Source: Allomuricauda sp. NBRC 101325 (lineage in GTDB: Bacteria > Bacteroidota > Bacteroidia > Flavobacteriales > Flavobacteriaceae). From it: a stretch of DNA of 64,000 nt. Position numbers and translations under genes: made by a program. Location of the stretch: positions 1,284,649-1,348,648 of the forward strand of contig NZ_BSQF01000001.1 in assembly GCF_030268205.1 (NCBI RefSeq). The letters are read 5' to 3'. This document shows positions 42,378 through 50,628 of this stretch, in pieces (within the stretch, counting starts at the first letter, position 1; the number at the start of each line of letters is the position of its first letter). The notes below the pieces were generated by a model. The model made no database searches and was not told the DNA's origin. It saw nothing but the letters and a program-made list of their open reading frames with translations.

Positions 42378-43106
42378 ATGGCAGATGGCTTGGTCATTAT
42401 ACCCACCTTTAACGAAATTGAGAACGTTGAGGCAATAATTAGAGCGGTTTTCGACCTAAAAAAGGATTTTCATGTTCTTATCGTAGACGATAATTCCCCC
42501 GATGGCACTGCACAGTGCGTTAGGGACATGCAAAGTGAATTTCCAGATTGTTTGTTCTTAGAGGTAAGAAAGGAAAAATCTGGATTGGGCACGGCTTACA
42601 TACATGGATTTAAATGGGCCTTGGCAAAAGGGTACGAATACATTTTTGAGATGGATGCCGACTTTTCGCATCGCCCGGACGATCTTTCCCGTTTACATCG
42701 CGCTTGTTTAAACGGAGCTGACGTAGCCGTGGGTTCACGTTATAAAAAAGGGGTGAACGTGGTAAACTGGCCGTTGGCCAGAATTTTGTTGTCTTACGGA
42801 GCTTCATTTTATGTAAAGTTTATCACAGGAATGAAAGTACACGACCCCACCGCGGGATTTGTATGTTATCATCGAAGGGTTTTGGAGACCATCAATTTGG
42901 ACCATGTACGGTTTATTGGCTACGCCTTTCAAATTGAGATGAAGTACAGGGCCTACCTGAAGAAGTTTAAAATTGAGGAGGTTTCCATCATTTTTACGGA
43001 TCGTATCAATGGGAAATCCAAAATGAATTCTGCTATTATCCGTGAGGCCATTTTCGGGGTGATTGCGATGAAATTCAGAAGTATATTCTTTAAAAAGAAC
43101 TTTTAG
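42378..43106 (+). CDS. Polyprenol monophosphomannose synthase-like glycosyltransferase (GT2)
   Basis: The 242-residue enzyme has the GT2 motifs VIIPTFNEIENVEAI, IVDDNSPDGTAQ and the metal-binding EMDADFSHRP (residues about 92-101), as in Dpm1 and Ppm1 catalytic domains. It ends with a lone membrane-proximal segment and has no C-terminal transmembrane domain. It would load a sugar, probably mannose, onto a polyprenyl phosphate. Start ATG 42378 or 42372. It is followed 2 bp later by the dihydroorotase gene, so the two are co-transcribed, and it is divergent from a GT-C transferase. Confidence 0.9.
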   Translation: MADGLVIIPTFNEIENVEAIIRAVFDLKKDFHVLIVDDNSPDGTAQCVRDMQSEFPDCLFLEVRKEKSGLGTAYIHGFKWALAKGYEYIFEMDADFSHRPDDLSRLHRACLNGADVAVGSRYKKGVNVVNWPLARILLSYGASFYVKFITGMKVHDPTAGFVCYHRRVLETINLDHVRFIGYAFQIEMKYRAYLKKFKIEEVSIIFTDRINGKSKMNSAIIREAIFGVIAMKFRSIFFKKNF

Positions 43107-43108
43107 TT

Positions 43109-44443
43109 ATGTCAAAAATACTGTTGAAGAATGCAAAGGTTGTCAATGAGAACAGCGTTTTTGAATCCGATATTTTATTGGAGAACGATATTATTGCCCG
43201 AATCGATAGTGACATTTCTGATACAAATGCCACCGTTATCGATTTAAAAGGGGATCTTTTATTGCCGGGGGTAATAGACGATCAAGTACATTTTAGGGAG
43301 CCAGGGCTTACACACAAAGGTACCATTGCCACAGAAAGTAGGGCGGCCATTGCAGGGGGAATCACCACCTATATGGAGCAGCCCAATACCAATCCACAAA
43401 CAACCACCATTGAGAAACTGGAAGAAAAATTTGCTATTGCGGCAAAGGATTCTTTCGCCAACTTCAGTTTTTTGTTCGGAGGCACCAACGATAATCTGGA
43501 AGAACTCAAAAAATTGGATAAAAATGCCTGTTCTGGGGTAAAATTGTTCTTGGGTTCCTCTACTGGAAATATGTTGGTGGACAACGAAGTGGTTTTGGAA
43601 AAAATATTCAGCAATACCGAAATGGTAATTTCGGCACATTGTGAGGATGAGAGTACCATTCGAGCGAATATGGCCAAGTATCAAGAAATGTATGGGGACA
43701 ACATTCCTATAGAAATGCACCCAATAATACGAAGTGCAGAAGCATGTTACCTTTCTTCATCCAAAGCCATCGCTTTAGCGAAGAAAACGGGAGCACGATT
43801 GCACGTTTTTCATGTGTCCACTGGGATTGAAACCGATTTGTTTACCAATGCCATTCCATTGGAAGAGAAGAGAATAACAGCTGAGGTCTGTATCCACCAC
43901 CTTTGGTTTTCAGATGAGGATTATGCCGAGAAAGGCACCTTGATCAAATGGAATCCGGCGGTAAAAACAAAATCTGACAGAGAAAAACTGTGGGAAGCCT
44001 TATTGGACGATCGAATAGATGTTGTGGCAACGGACCATGCCCCCCATACCCTTGAAGAAAAGGACAATCCGTATACCAAGGCACCTTCAGGAGGACCACT
44101 GGTACAGCATGCTTTATTGGCCATGCTTCAAAAGGAGAAAGAAGGTAAGATCAGTCTGGAAAAAATGGTGGAGAAAATGTGTCATAACCCAGCCAAGCTT
44201 TTTGATATTGACCGACGTGGTTTTATCCGTGAGGGCTATTTTGCAGATTTGGTACAAGTGAAGCAAAACTCACAAAACCAGGTTAAAAAAGATAATATTT
44301 TCTATAAATGCGGATGGTCCCCTTTTGAAGGTGTTACTTTTGATGCAAGTATTGGTCGAACCTTTGTGAATGGATTATTGGCCTATGACCATGGCATTTT
44401 TGCCAATGAGAAAAGGGCCAAACGTCTTACATTTAATCGATAG
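43109..44443 (+). CDS. pyrC: Dihydroorotase
   Basis: It cyclises carbamoyl-aspartate to dihydroorotate in pyrimidine synthesis. The 444-residue amidohydrolase has zinc ligands in DDQVHFREPGLTHKG (residues about 58-72), HCEDE near 177, HVFHVST near 230 and the catalytic Asp in VVATDHAPHTLEEKD near 310. It belongs to the DHOase class I-like group; an inactive PyrC-like or allantoinase role is less likely because all ligands remain. It is co-transcribed with the GT2 gene upstream and the DUF4296 gene downstream. Confidence 0.92.
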   Translation: MSKILLKNAKVVNENSVFESDILLENDIIARIDSDISDTNATVIDLKGDLLLPGVIDDQVHFREPGLTHKGTIATESRAAIAGGITTYMEQPNTNPQTTTIEKLEEKFAIAAKDSFANFSFLFGGTNDNLEELKKLDKNACSGVKLFLGSSTGNMLVDNEVVLEKIFSNTEMVISAHCEDESTIRANMAKYQEMYGDNIPIEMHPIIRSAEACYLSSSKAIALAKKTGARLHVFHVSTGIETDLFTNAIPLEEKRITAEVCIHHLWFSDEDYAEKGTLIKWNPAVKTKSDREKLWEALLDDRIDVVATDHAPHTLEEKDNPYTKAPSGGPLVQHALLAMLQKEKEGKISLEKMVEKMCHNPAKLFDIDRRGFIREGYFADLVQVKQNSQNQVKKDNIFYKCGWSPFEGVTFDASIGRTFVNGLLAYDHGIFANEKRAKRLTFNR

Positions 44444-44446
44444 GGG

Positions 44447-44899
44447 ATGAAAAAAATTATCATTGCATTTTTGGGTACTGTTCTGTTAGCCGGTTGTGCC
44501 GAGGAAGTGGTAAAAAAGCCGGAAAATTTGATTGCCAAGGAGGAAATGGTCAAAATTTTGCATGATTTGGCCATCTTAAACGCCACCAAATCTGCAACGG
44601 CCAACCATTTTGAAAATTCCGGTATCGATATCATGGAGTACTTGTATGATACGTACAAAATCGATAGTGCACAATTTGCCCAAAGCGATTTTTATTACGC
44701 ATCCCTTCCATTGGAATATCAATCCATATATCAAGAAGTTGAGAAAAGACTTTCTGTGCAAAAAGACACCTTGGAGGACAGGGGCAAGCGAAAAAATGAG
44801 GAAATGAGACAAGCCAGTTTACGTAAACAGGATTCCATTAATGCTAGGCGTGATTCAACAAAGGTTAAAAAAGAGACCCCTACCGTCGAGAAGCCCTAA
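44447..44899 (+). CDS. DUF4296 lipoprotein
   Basis: The 150-residue lipoprotein has signal MKKIIIAFLGTVLLAGC (Cys17). The DUF4296 helical core follows: IAKEEMVKILHDLAILNATK, YDTYKIDSAQFAQSDFYYAS and YQSIYQEVEKRL. A Glu/Lys/Arg-rich tail completes it. The family is confined to Bacteroidota and unassigned. It starts 3 bp after pyrC and overlaps the convergent epimerase gene by 20 bp. Confidence 0.88.
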   Translation: MKKIIIAFLGTVLLAGCAEEVVKKPENLIAKEEMVKILHDLAILNATKSATANHFENSGIDIMEYLYDTYKIDSAQFAQSDFYYASLPLEYQSIYQEVEKRLSVQKDTLEDRGKRKNEEMRQASLRKQDSINARRDSTKVKKETPTVEKP

Positions 44900-45884
44900 A
44901 TTTTTCGTTGCAAAAATCAATTACCTTATCCAAGTTCTCATATTCAAAAGATAAAACGGATTTAATTTTATCTCCATTATAGTGGTCCTGGTGCATCAAG
45001 CTCTTGGCCATTATTTTAGAAAGCTTTCTTCTTTTGCCCATCAAGTTGCTGCGTACCCAATCCAATCGCCAAAAACATTCCAACATCAATTGGGATACTT
45101 TTTTCTCTGGGGCTTTTACACCCAATCCCTTTGCAATTTTGGTGAAAAAATCGAAGTAGGTCAGGTTTTCACTAACTAGGATAAATCGTTCCGATTGTAT
45201 TTCGGAATCCATAAGGGAGCACATGGCATTTACCACATCATTTACGGAAACAAAGCCGGTTCCGCCCGGGATATAATGTTTGTTTTCTTTGGATACATAA
45301 GTAAAAAAAGAACCACTTCCCGATCTCCAGAACCCTGGTCCCACCACTACGCCGGGATTTACAATAACTACGGACAGCCCTTCTTGCCAGCCCCGCCAAA
45401 CCTCCAGTTCGGCGTTGTATTTGGTCAATCCATATACCGATGCCCTGTTTTCGTTCCATTCGGTTTCTTCGGTAACCATTTGTCCGTTTAAACCAGGCCC
45501 AATGGCAGCAATGGAACTAATGTAGCAAAGCTTTTTAATAGCGTATTTCAGACAAAGGTTAACCACGTTGGCCGTGCCTTCCACATTGGTTCTTTCCAGT
45601 TTTTTATAATCCTTGGGGTCAAAAGAAATCAATGCGGCACAATGGTATACCTGCTCTACACCTTCAAAAAGACATTCTAAACTGGAAATATCGGTGATAT
45701 CGGCTTGTACCCATTCAATTTGATGAACCAGTTGGGCATCATTGGTATAATATCCAAAAATATTGGAAACCTTATCTATAGATTCCTTAGATCTATAATT
45801 GCTTCTGACCTTCTTCCCTTGCTTAATCAATTGAAATAGCAAGTGCGAACCTATCAGCCCAGTACCACCAGTTACCAAAATCAT
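44880..45884 (-). CDS. NAD-dependent epimerase/dehydratase (extended SDR)
   Basis: The 334-residue protein has the extended SDR fold: NAD loop VTGGTGLIGSHL (residues about 3-14), the AALISF segment for the active-site turn, the catalytic YGLTKYNAE (Tyr and Lys, residues about 148-156) and NPGVVVGPG. It is closest in pattern to dihydroflavonol reductase-like and sugar-nucleotide-type SDRs of Bacteroidota. The substrate is not predictable. The gene is divergent from tyrS. Confidence 0.85.
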   Translation of the reverse strand: MILVTGGTGLIGSHLLFQLIKQGKKVRSNYRSKESIDKVSNIFGYYTNDAQLVHQIEWVQADITDISSLECLFEGVEQVYHCAALISFDPKDYKKLERTNVEGTANVVNLCLKYAIKKLCYISSIAAIGPGLNGQMVTEETEWNENRASVYGLTKYNAELEVWRGWQEGLSVVIVNPGVVVGPGFWRSGSGSFFTYVSKENKHYIPGGTGFVSVNDVVNAMCSLMDSEIQSERFILVSENLTYFDFFTKIAKGLGVKAPEKKVSQLMLECFWRLDWVRSNLMGKRRKLSKIMAKSLMHQDHYNGDKIKSVLSFEYENLDKVIDFCNEKFRASRR

Positions 45885-45939
45885 ATGGTAAAAGTACCTA
45901 TTTGTGTCGGAAATATGGAGCGAAGTGCCAACTTCATTT

Positions 45940-45947
45940 TATATTTG
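45940..45947 (+). promoter_or_regulatory. Candidate -7 box for tyrS (TATATTTG)
   Basis: Exact TAnnTTTG match, 22 bp upstream of the chosen tyrS ATG. Confidence 0.55.
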
Positions 45948-45969
45948 CAGCTATCGCAAAAAAAATATC

Positions 45970-47265
45970 ATGGCGAAGAATTTTGTTGAAGAATTGACAT
46001 GGAGAGGAATGGTGCACGATGTAATGCCGGGTGCCGAAGAACATCTTTTGGAGGGAATGCGATCTGCTTATGTGGGTATTGATCCAACAGCGGATTCATT
46101 GCATATCGGTCACCTAGTTGGGGTAATGATGTTGAAACATTTTCAATTGTCTGGGCACAAGCCTTTTGCTCTTGTAGGAGGTGCTACGGGGATGATCGGT
46201 GATCCATCCGGAAAATCGGCTGAGCGTAATTTGTTGGATGAGGCAACCTTGCGACATAACCAAGATGCTTTAAAAGGACAATTGAGCCGTTTTTTGGATT
46301 TTGAAAGTGACGCCCCCAATGCAGCGGTTTTGGTAAACAACTACGATTGGATGAAGGATTTTTCCTTTTTGGAGTTCATTCGTGATGTTGGAAAACACAT
46401 TACCGTAAACTACATGATGGCCAAGGATTCTGTAAAAAAACGACTTTCTTCCGATGCCAAGGAGGGAATGTCCTTTACCGAGTTTACCTACCAATTGGTG
46501 CAAGGGTACGACTTTTTATACCTCTACCAAAACCATGATTGTACCCTTCAGATGGGAGGGAGTGACCAATGGGGAAATATTACCACTGGAACCGAATTGA
46601 TCAGAAGAATTGGTGGAGGGAAAGGATTTGCGATGACCTGTCCGTTGATTACCAAGGCAGATGGGACCAAATTTGGGAAAACCGAAGGAGGGAATGTTTG
46701 GTTGGATGCCGAACGTACCTCACCCTATAAATTTTACCAATATTGGTTGAACACCTCAGATGATGATGCTGAAAAGTATATTAAAATCTTCACCTTTTTA
46801 ACCAAAGATGAAATCGAGAAATTAGTGGCTGCCCATAAAGAAGAACCTCATTTACGTGCGCTTCAGAAAAGATTGGCAGAAGAAATTACGGTAATGGTGC
46901 ATTCCCAAGAAGATTTGGACAATGCTATTAAAGCAAGTAACATCCTATTTGGTAAATCCACTTCTGAAGACCTTAAAGGTTTGAATGAAAAAACCTTTTT
47001 GGATGTTTTCGAAGGAGTGCCACAAGCCACGGTATCCAAAACTGATATTAAGGATGGTTTGGATATGATCGGTGCCTTGGCGGCTAAAACCAATTTTTTA
47101 GGCTCGAATGGAGAAGCTAGAAGGGAACTGAAGCAAAATTCCATTTCAGTGAACAAAGAAAAGGTTGGTGAAGAATATTTGATTACCGAATCCGATTTGA
47201 TCAAAGATAAATTTGTGTTGTTGCAACGAGGTAAAAAGAACTACTTTGTTCTTGTTGTGGAATAG
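45970..47265 (+). CDS. tyrS: Tyrosine--tRNA ligase
   Basis: TyrRS charges tRNA-Tyr. The 431-residue protein has the class I motif HIGHLVG near residue 45, [17 protein letters not shown], the tyrosine-binding YQLVQGYDF and [10 protein letters not shown], and the KMSKS-equivalent KFGKTEGGN near residue 236. The C-terminal S4-like RNA-binding domain includes [16 protein letters not shown] chose ATG 45970; the longer frame to 45904 covers the -7 box. Confidence 0.97.
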   Translation: MAKNFVEELTWRGMVHDVMPGAEEHLLEGMRSAYVGIDPTADSLHIGHLVGVMMLKHFQLSGHKPFALVGGATGMIGDPSGKSAERNLLDEATLRHNQDALKGQLSRFLDFESDAPNAAVLVNNYDWMKDFSFLEFIRDVGKHITVNYMMAKDSVKKRLSSDAKEGMSFTEFTYQLVQGYDFLYLYQNHDCTLQMGGSDQWGNITTGTELIRRIGGGKGFAMTCPLITKADGTKFGKTEGGNVWLDAERTSPYKFYQYWLNTSDDDAEKYIKIFTFLTKDEIEKLVAAHKEEPHLRALQKRLAEEITVMVHSQEDLDNAIKASNILFGKSTSEDLKGLNEKTFLDVFEGVPQATVSKTDIKDGLDMIGALAAKTNFLGSNGEARRELKQNSISVNKEKVGEEYLITESDLIKDKFVLLQRGKKNYFVLVVE

Positions 47266-47290
47266 ACCACTTTTACCAAACACAGCTTTG

Positions 47291-47369
47291 ATGTCATTTT
47301 GAGCAAAGCGAAAAATCTCTTGAATTGCATGTAGCAATAGTGGATTCTTCATTTCATTCAGAATGACAT
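47291..47369. repeat. Interspersed flavobacterial intergenic repeat
   Basis: It begins GTCATTTTGAGCAAAGCG and ends GGATTCTTCATTTCATTCAG then AATGACA, so the ends form an inverted GTCATT...AATGAC frame. I recognise this pattern as a common small repeat of flavobacterial genomes. It fills most of the 156-bp gap between tyrS and the LuxE-like gene. Confidence 0.65.
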
Positions 47370-47421
47370 TTTTGTATAGTACAAGGTAAAGGTAATAATG
47401 TTGGTTAATGGTGGATTCCTC

Positions 47422-48408
47422 TCACAGGACCATTAAATTACACCCTCGGATATCGGAATTATCAAATCGCCCCAATATTTCTATGGTACCATTGGGATGG
47501 ATTTTACCCAAATCCTGTGTCGCTATAAAAGCACAGGAATACACATTGGCCAAATCAATAATATTGATTCCACCTGTTTTGCCATTGTCCAACAAGGTCA
47601 GTGGATCCTCGGTGTCGCGTGTCAATAATTTCATCCATGGCGGTGTTTCAAAAACTCCTTTACCCTTGGAATAGGCTTGGGACAATAGTTCGGTCATGCC
47701 GTATTCGGAGTGGATAAAGTCAACATCAAATGCCTGGGTTAATATCTGATGGAGTTCTGCACGGATCAATTCTTTGCGGCGTCCTTTCATTCCCCCGGTT
47801 TCCATAATGGTCGTGTGTTTTAAAGGCATCGGAAATTGTTCTGCCAAATCCAATAAGGCAAAGGAAACTCCGATCAAAAGGGTTTTGGTTCCTTTTTGTT
47901 CCAATTCCATGAGCTTTTCATGCAATTCATGTAGATTGTTGAGGTAGAACCCGCTACTTGGATGTTTGGAGCGCTTTACCAAATCATCAACCATATACAC
48001 CAATGAAGATCCTTTCCGTTCCAAATAAGCTGGCAACAACGCCAAAATACAATAGTCTTCCACTGGTCCGTAAAACTTTTCGAAACCCTTTAAGAAGCTC
48101 TCTTCGTAAATTTTTACATCGGGAACCAAATGTTTGCTGGTAGTACTTTGGGTGGTGCCACTGCTTTCAAAAATGATTTCAGGTTTTTTTTTGGTTGAAA
48201 TTACAGCGCGGGATTTGAAAAATTGAATGGGCAGAAAAGGAATTTGGGATTCCCGTTTTACATTATGTGGATTTCTATTCAAATGATTGCAATAAATGCG
48301 ATATATCGCATTGTTTAGGTATTGAAATTCGAAGACTTTTAGTGCCGTGCGTTCGAATTCAACATCGTTTGAAATAGTAAAAATATCTTGGGTATTAAAC
48401 TGCTCCAT
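47422..48408 (-). CDS. LuxE/PaaK-like acyl-protein synthetase domain protein
   Basis: The 328-residue protein shows the adenylate-forming LuxE pattern: PFLPIQFFKSRAVIS, the phosphate loop-like FESSGTTQSTTSKH (residues about 80-93), SGFYLNNLHELHEKL, and the HSEYGMTELLSQAY motif (about 235-250) corresponding to the YGxTE core of the family. It probably activates a carboxylate as an acyl-adenylate. No luxCD or bioluminescence genes are near. The pathway is unknown; such genes in Flavobacteriia often sit alone. Confidence 0.85.
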   Translation of the reverse strand: MEQFNTQDIFTISNDVEFERTALKVFEFQYLNNAIYRIYCNHLNRNPHNVKRESQIPFLPIQFFKSRAVISTKKKPEIIFESSGTTQSTTSKHLVPDVKIYEESFLKGFEKFYGPVEDYCILALLPAYLERKGSSLVYMVDDLVKRSKHPSSGFYLNNLHELHEKLMELEQKGTKTLLIGVSFALLDLAEQFPMPLKHTTIMETGGMKGRRKELIRAELHQILTQAFDVDFIHSEYGMTELLSQAYSKGKGVFETPPWMKLLTRDTEDPLTLLDNGKTGGINIIDLANVYSCAFIATQDLGKIHPNGTIEILGRFDNSDIRGCNLMVL

Positions 48409-48433
48409 TCGAATACAAAAGTATCCAAAATAA

Positions 48434-48460
48434 AAAAGCCCTTTTTATAAAAAGGGCTTT
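48434..48460. terminator. Bidirectional hairpin between the LuxE-like and T9SS genes
   Basis: AAAGCCCTTTTT / AAAAAGGGCTTT arms (around 48435-48460) with a short TATA-like loop and A/T-rich flanks. On the minus strand it lies after the first T9SS-domain gene. Confidence 0.75.
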
Positions 48461-48480
48461 AATAGGGGGATGTATTTATA

Positions 48481-48804
48481 TTATTTCACGACCAGCTTTC
48501 GGGTCATGGTTTTTTTCTGTTCGGTAACTTGTAGCACATACACACCAGGTACCAATCTGGAAATATCCAAGGTATTGGTCGCGATTCTATCGGAAAGCAC
48601 TACTTCACCAAAAACATCAAAGATTTTGATTTGCTTCGAGCCATTGGATTCGGTGGTAATATACACCTCGTTTCCATAGGCAGGGTTGGGATACATTTTA
48701 AATCCCTTTAGTTCTTGTTCAGGCTCAGAATTTACACTGACCAGATCTTGGCTGAAAGTAAATAAGGGTATTGCCATAAGTAAAACAAAGTAGATTTTCT
48801 TCAT
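48481..48804 (-). CDS. Stand-alone T9SS type A sorting-domain protein
   Basis: The 107-residue protein is a signal peptide (residues 1-18, ending TFSQ) plus a single type IX secretion C-terminal domain: LKGFKMYPNPAYGNEVYI, IKIFDVFGEVV, LDISRLVPGVYVLQV and the terminal KTMTRKLVVK. There is no passenger domain beyond about 15 residues. It is paralogous to the next gene at 48952. It would be exported and attached or secreted by T9SS, or act as a surface adaptor. Confidence 0.9.
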   Translation of the reverse strand: MKKIYFVLLMAIPLFTFSQDLVSVNSEPEQELKGFKMYPNPAYGNEVYITTESNGSKQIKIFDVFGEVVLSDRIATNTLDISRLVPGVYVLQVTEQKKTMTRKLVVK

Positions 48805-48951
48805 ACAAGCTGATTTGGGGATCTATGTGCAATATAAAAGTAGAAAATAGGTTAGGGGTGTGCCATTTAATGTTGTGAAAGCACTAAAAGTGTTGGTAAA
48901 ACATCAAATTATGTGGTTTGATGATTTGGAATAAGGGGAATGATGGGTGAA

Positions 48952-49263
48952 CTACTTAATAATGAGCTTTCTAGTGGCCACTTTGTCTTTTTCAAAAACA
49001 CGGAGAATATAAACTCCTTTGGCCAGATTGGAAAGGTTGAGTTCTTTACCCAAAATGGTGGTTTGCAACACTTGGGTGCCCAAGACATCAAAAACCAAAA
49101 TTTGTTTTGGGGAGTTCAGTGTAGTTTCGATGTACACCTTGCCTTGGGTAACTGGATTGGGATACAACTTAAACCCGTCAATATCTGCAGTGCTCTTGGC
49201 ATTTTCTTGCGAAAATCCAAGGGAACAAACAAATAAAAGAATGACTAGGTAAAAGTGCTTCAT
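48952..49263 (-). CDS. Second stand-alone T9SS type A sorting-domain protein
   Basis: The 103-residue protein has a signal peptide (ending GFSQ) and the same T9SS C-terminal domain plan as its neighbour: DGFKLYPNPVTQGKVYIET, ILVFDVLGTQVLQ, LNLSNLAKGVYILRV and KVATRKLIIK. The pair probably arose by tandem duplication. The 147-bp gap between them holds nothing I recognise. Confidence 0.9.
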   Translation of the reverse strand: MKHFYLVILLFVCSLGFSQENAKSTADIDGFKLYPNPVTQGKVYIETTLNSPKQILVFDVLGTQVLQTTILGKELNLSNLAKGVYILRVFEKDKVATRKLIIK

Positions 49264-49364
49264 ACGTTAATGGTTACAAACGCTGTGCCACAAATATATA
49301 AAAATTGGAATGCGATTATGGAACCGTTTGACGAATAGGGGGTTACTTTTCGATGAAATGCAAA

Positions 49365-49394
49365 AAAAAGCCCACGAAGACTCGTGGGCTTTTT
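49365..49394 (-). terminator. Intrinsic terminator of the TonB receptor-lipoprotein operon
   Basis: A 13-bp perfect stem, AAAAAGCCCACGA / TCGTGGGCTTTTT, with an AGAC loop, 21 bp beyond the lipoprotein stop on the minus strand. Confidence 0.88.
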
Positions 49395-49414
49395 GCTTTT
49401 TTAATGGAAATTTC

Positions 49415-50608
49415 TTAGTTGATTCCTCTTGTCCAACCAGCACCCCAAGTAGCGATGTCTGTTCCTGTTCCGTTTCCAACACCTGAAATGAAATCGGCCT
49501 CAACAAAAGCTTCGGTAGTGTTGTTTTCCATAGTAGTTGTAACGTTGTTGAAGGTAACATCGGTCACGTTCAATAGACCGTCCAATACACCTTGACCAGT
49601 TGGGTTATCACCAGCATCACCATCCAATCTGAAACCTTTTCCAAAGTTGGTAAGTACGATATTGGTAAAAATACCTCTAGTACCAGCTCTTAACCTTACT
49701 GCTTCACTATTATCATTTGCACCAATAACGGTTACATTGGTAATGGTAGGGGCAGAGAAATAATCAGTTTCGTTGCTAAAGTCTGTGTTGTAACCATCGC
49801 ACTCAAATGCTTTATCGTGGCTAACACCGTGCTGAACGTAAACGTCGGTCAAAGTACCAACGAATCCTTCTGTCCAGTCGATTGAATCGTCCTCTGCGTT
49901 AACAACCACCAAGTGGCTAGCATCTACAGTACCACCGAAGAATTCGAAACCATCATCAGAACCTTCAAATATTTGAACGTAATCGATAGTAGTTCCAGTT
50001 CCAACGCCGTAAACAGAAAGACCGTTCAACTCAGCGTTACCATCAATGGCACCACCAGCATACTCGATACGAACGTACTGTAAGTTTCCAGAATCGTCAG
50101 CAGGAGAATTTCCACCGAAAGAAAGACCACCTACTTCAGTTGTAGCGGTGTCAGTTGAACCGTCTGCAGTTGAGTTGATTGGAGCTCTACCACAAAGTAC
50201 AATACCACCCCAGTTACCAGAACTTGGAGTAGAAGCATTGGAAGTAAATACAATTGGGTTGGCAGAAGTACCAATGGCTTGGATTTTTGCACCTTGTTGG
50301 ATAGCAATGTAAGCGTTAACACCTACTGGTTCAGCTTTGATGGTCATACCTGCAGGAACAGTAAGTGTTGCACCATCGGCAATAAGAACAGGACCTGTAA
50401 CAATGTACTCGATGTCTGAATCCAAAGTAAGGTCAGTTGTGTAAACACCACTAAGGTTTACTGTGGTGTTCTCTTCAGAACCTCCACCGTTATTTGTGGT
50501 ATTGTTTGTAGTACTGTTATCGTTGATAACAATATCAGCGGTATTGTCAGCTTCACAAGCTATGAACAAAGCGGCGGCTATACCTAAAAATAAAAACTTG
50601 TTTTTCAT
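49415..50608 (-). CDS. Beta-helix lipoprotein, partner of the TonB receptor
   Basis: The 397-residue lipoprotein has signal MKNKFLFLGIAAALFIAC (Cys18). An Asn/Thr-rich low-complexity spacer follows (residues about 22-50), then repeated short strands such as VYTTDLTLDSDIEYIV, GPVLIADGATLTVPAGMTI and LQYVRIEYAGG that suggest a right-handed beta helix. It lies 20 bp downstream of the TonB receptor gene with no separate promoter. A cell-surface ligand-capture role similar to SusD-type partners is an inference; it is not a SusD homologue. Confidence 0.75.
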   Translation of the reverse strand: MKNKFLFLGIAAALFIACEADNTADIVINDNSTTNNTTNNGGGSEENTTVNLSGVYTTDLTLDSDIEYIVTGPVLIADGATLTVPAGMTIKAEPVGVNAYIAIQQGAKIQAIGTSANPIVFTSNASTPSSGNWGGIVLCGRAPINSTADGSTDTATTEVGGLSFGGNSPADDSGNLQYVRIEYAGGAIDGNAELNGLSVYGVGTGTTIDYVQIFEGSDDGFEFFGGTVDASHLVVVNAEDDSIDWTEGFVGTLTDVYVQHGVSHDKAFECDGYNTDFSNETDYFSAPTITNVTVIGANDNSEAVRLRAGTRGIFTNIVLTNFGKGFRLDGDAGDNPTGQGVLDGLLNVTDVTFNNVTTTMENNTTEAFVEADFISGVGNGTGTDIATWGAGWTRGIN

Positions 50609-50628
50609 CTGTAAGAATTTAAAATAAT

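Noticed and set aside
47422..48408. Part of a lux (bioluminescence) operon
   Set aside because: No luxA, B, C or D genes nearby; LuxE-like domains occur in other pathways.
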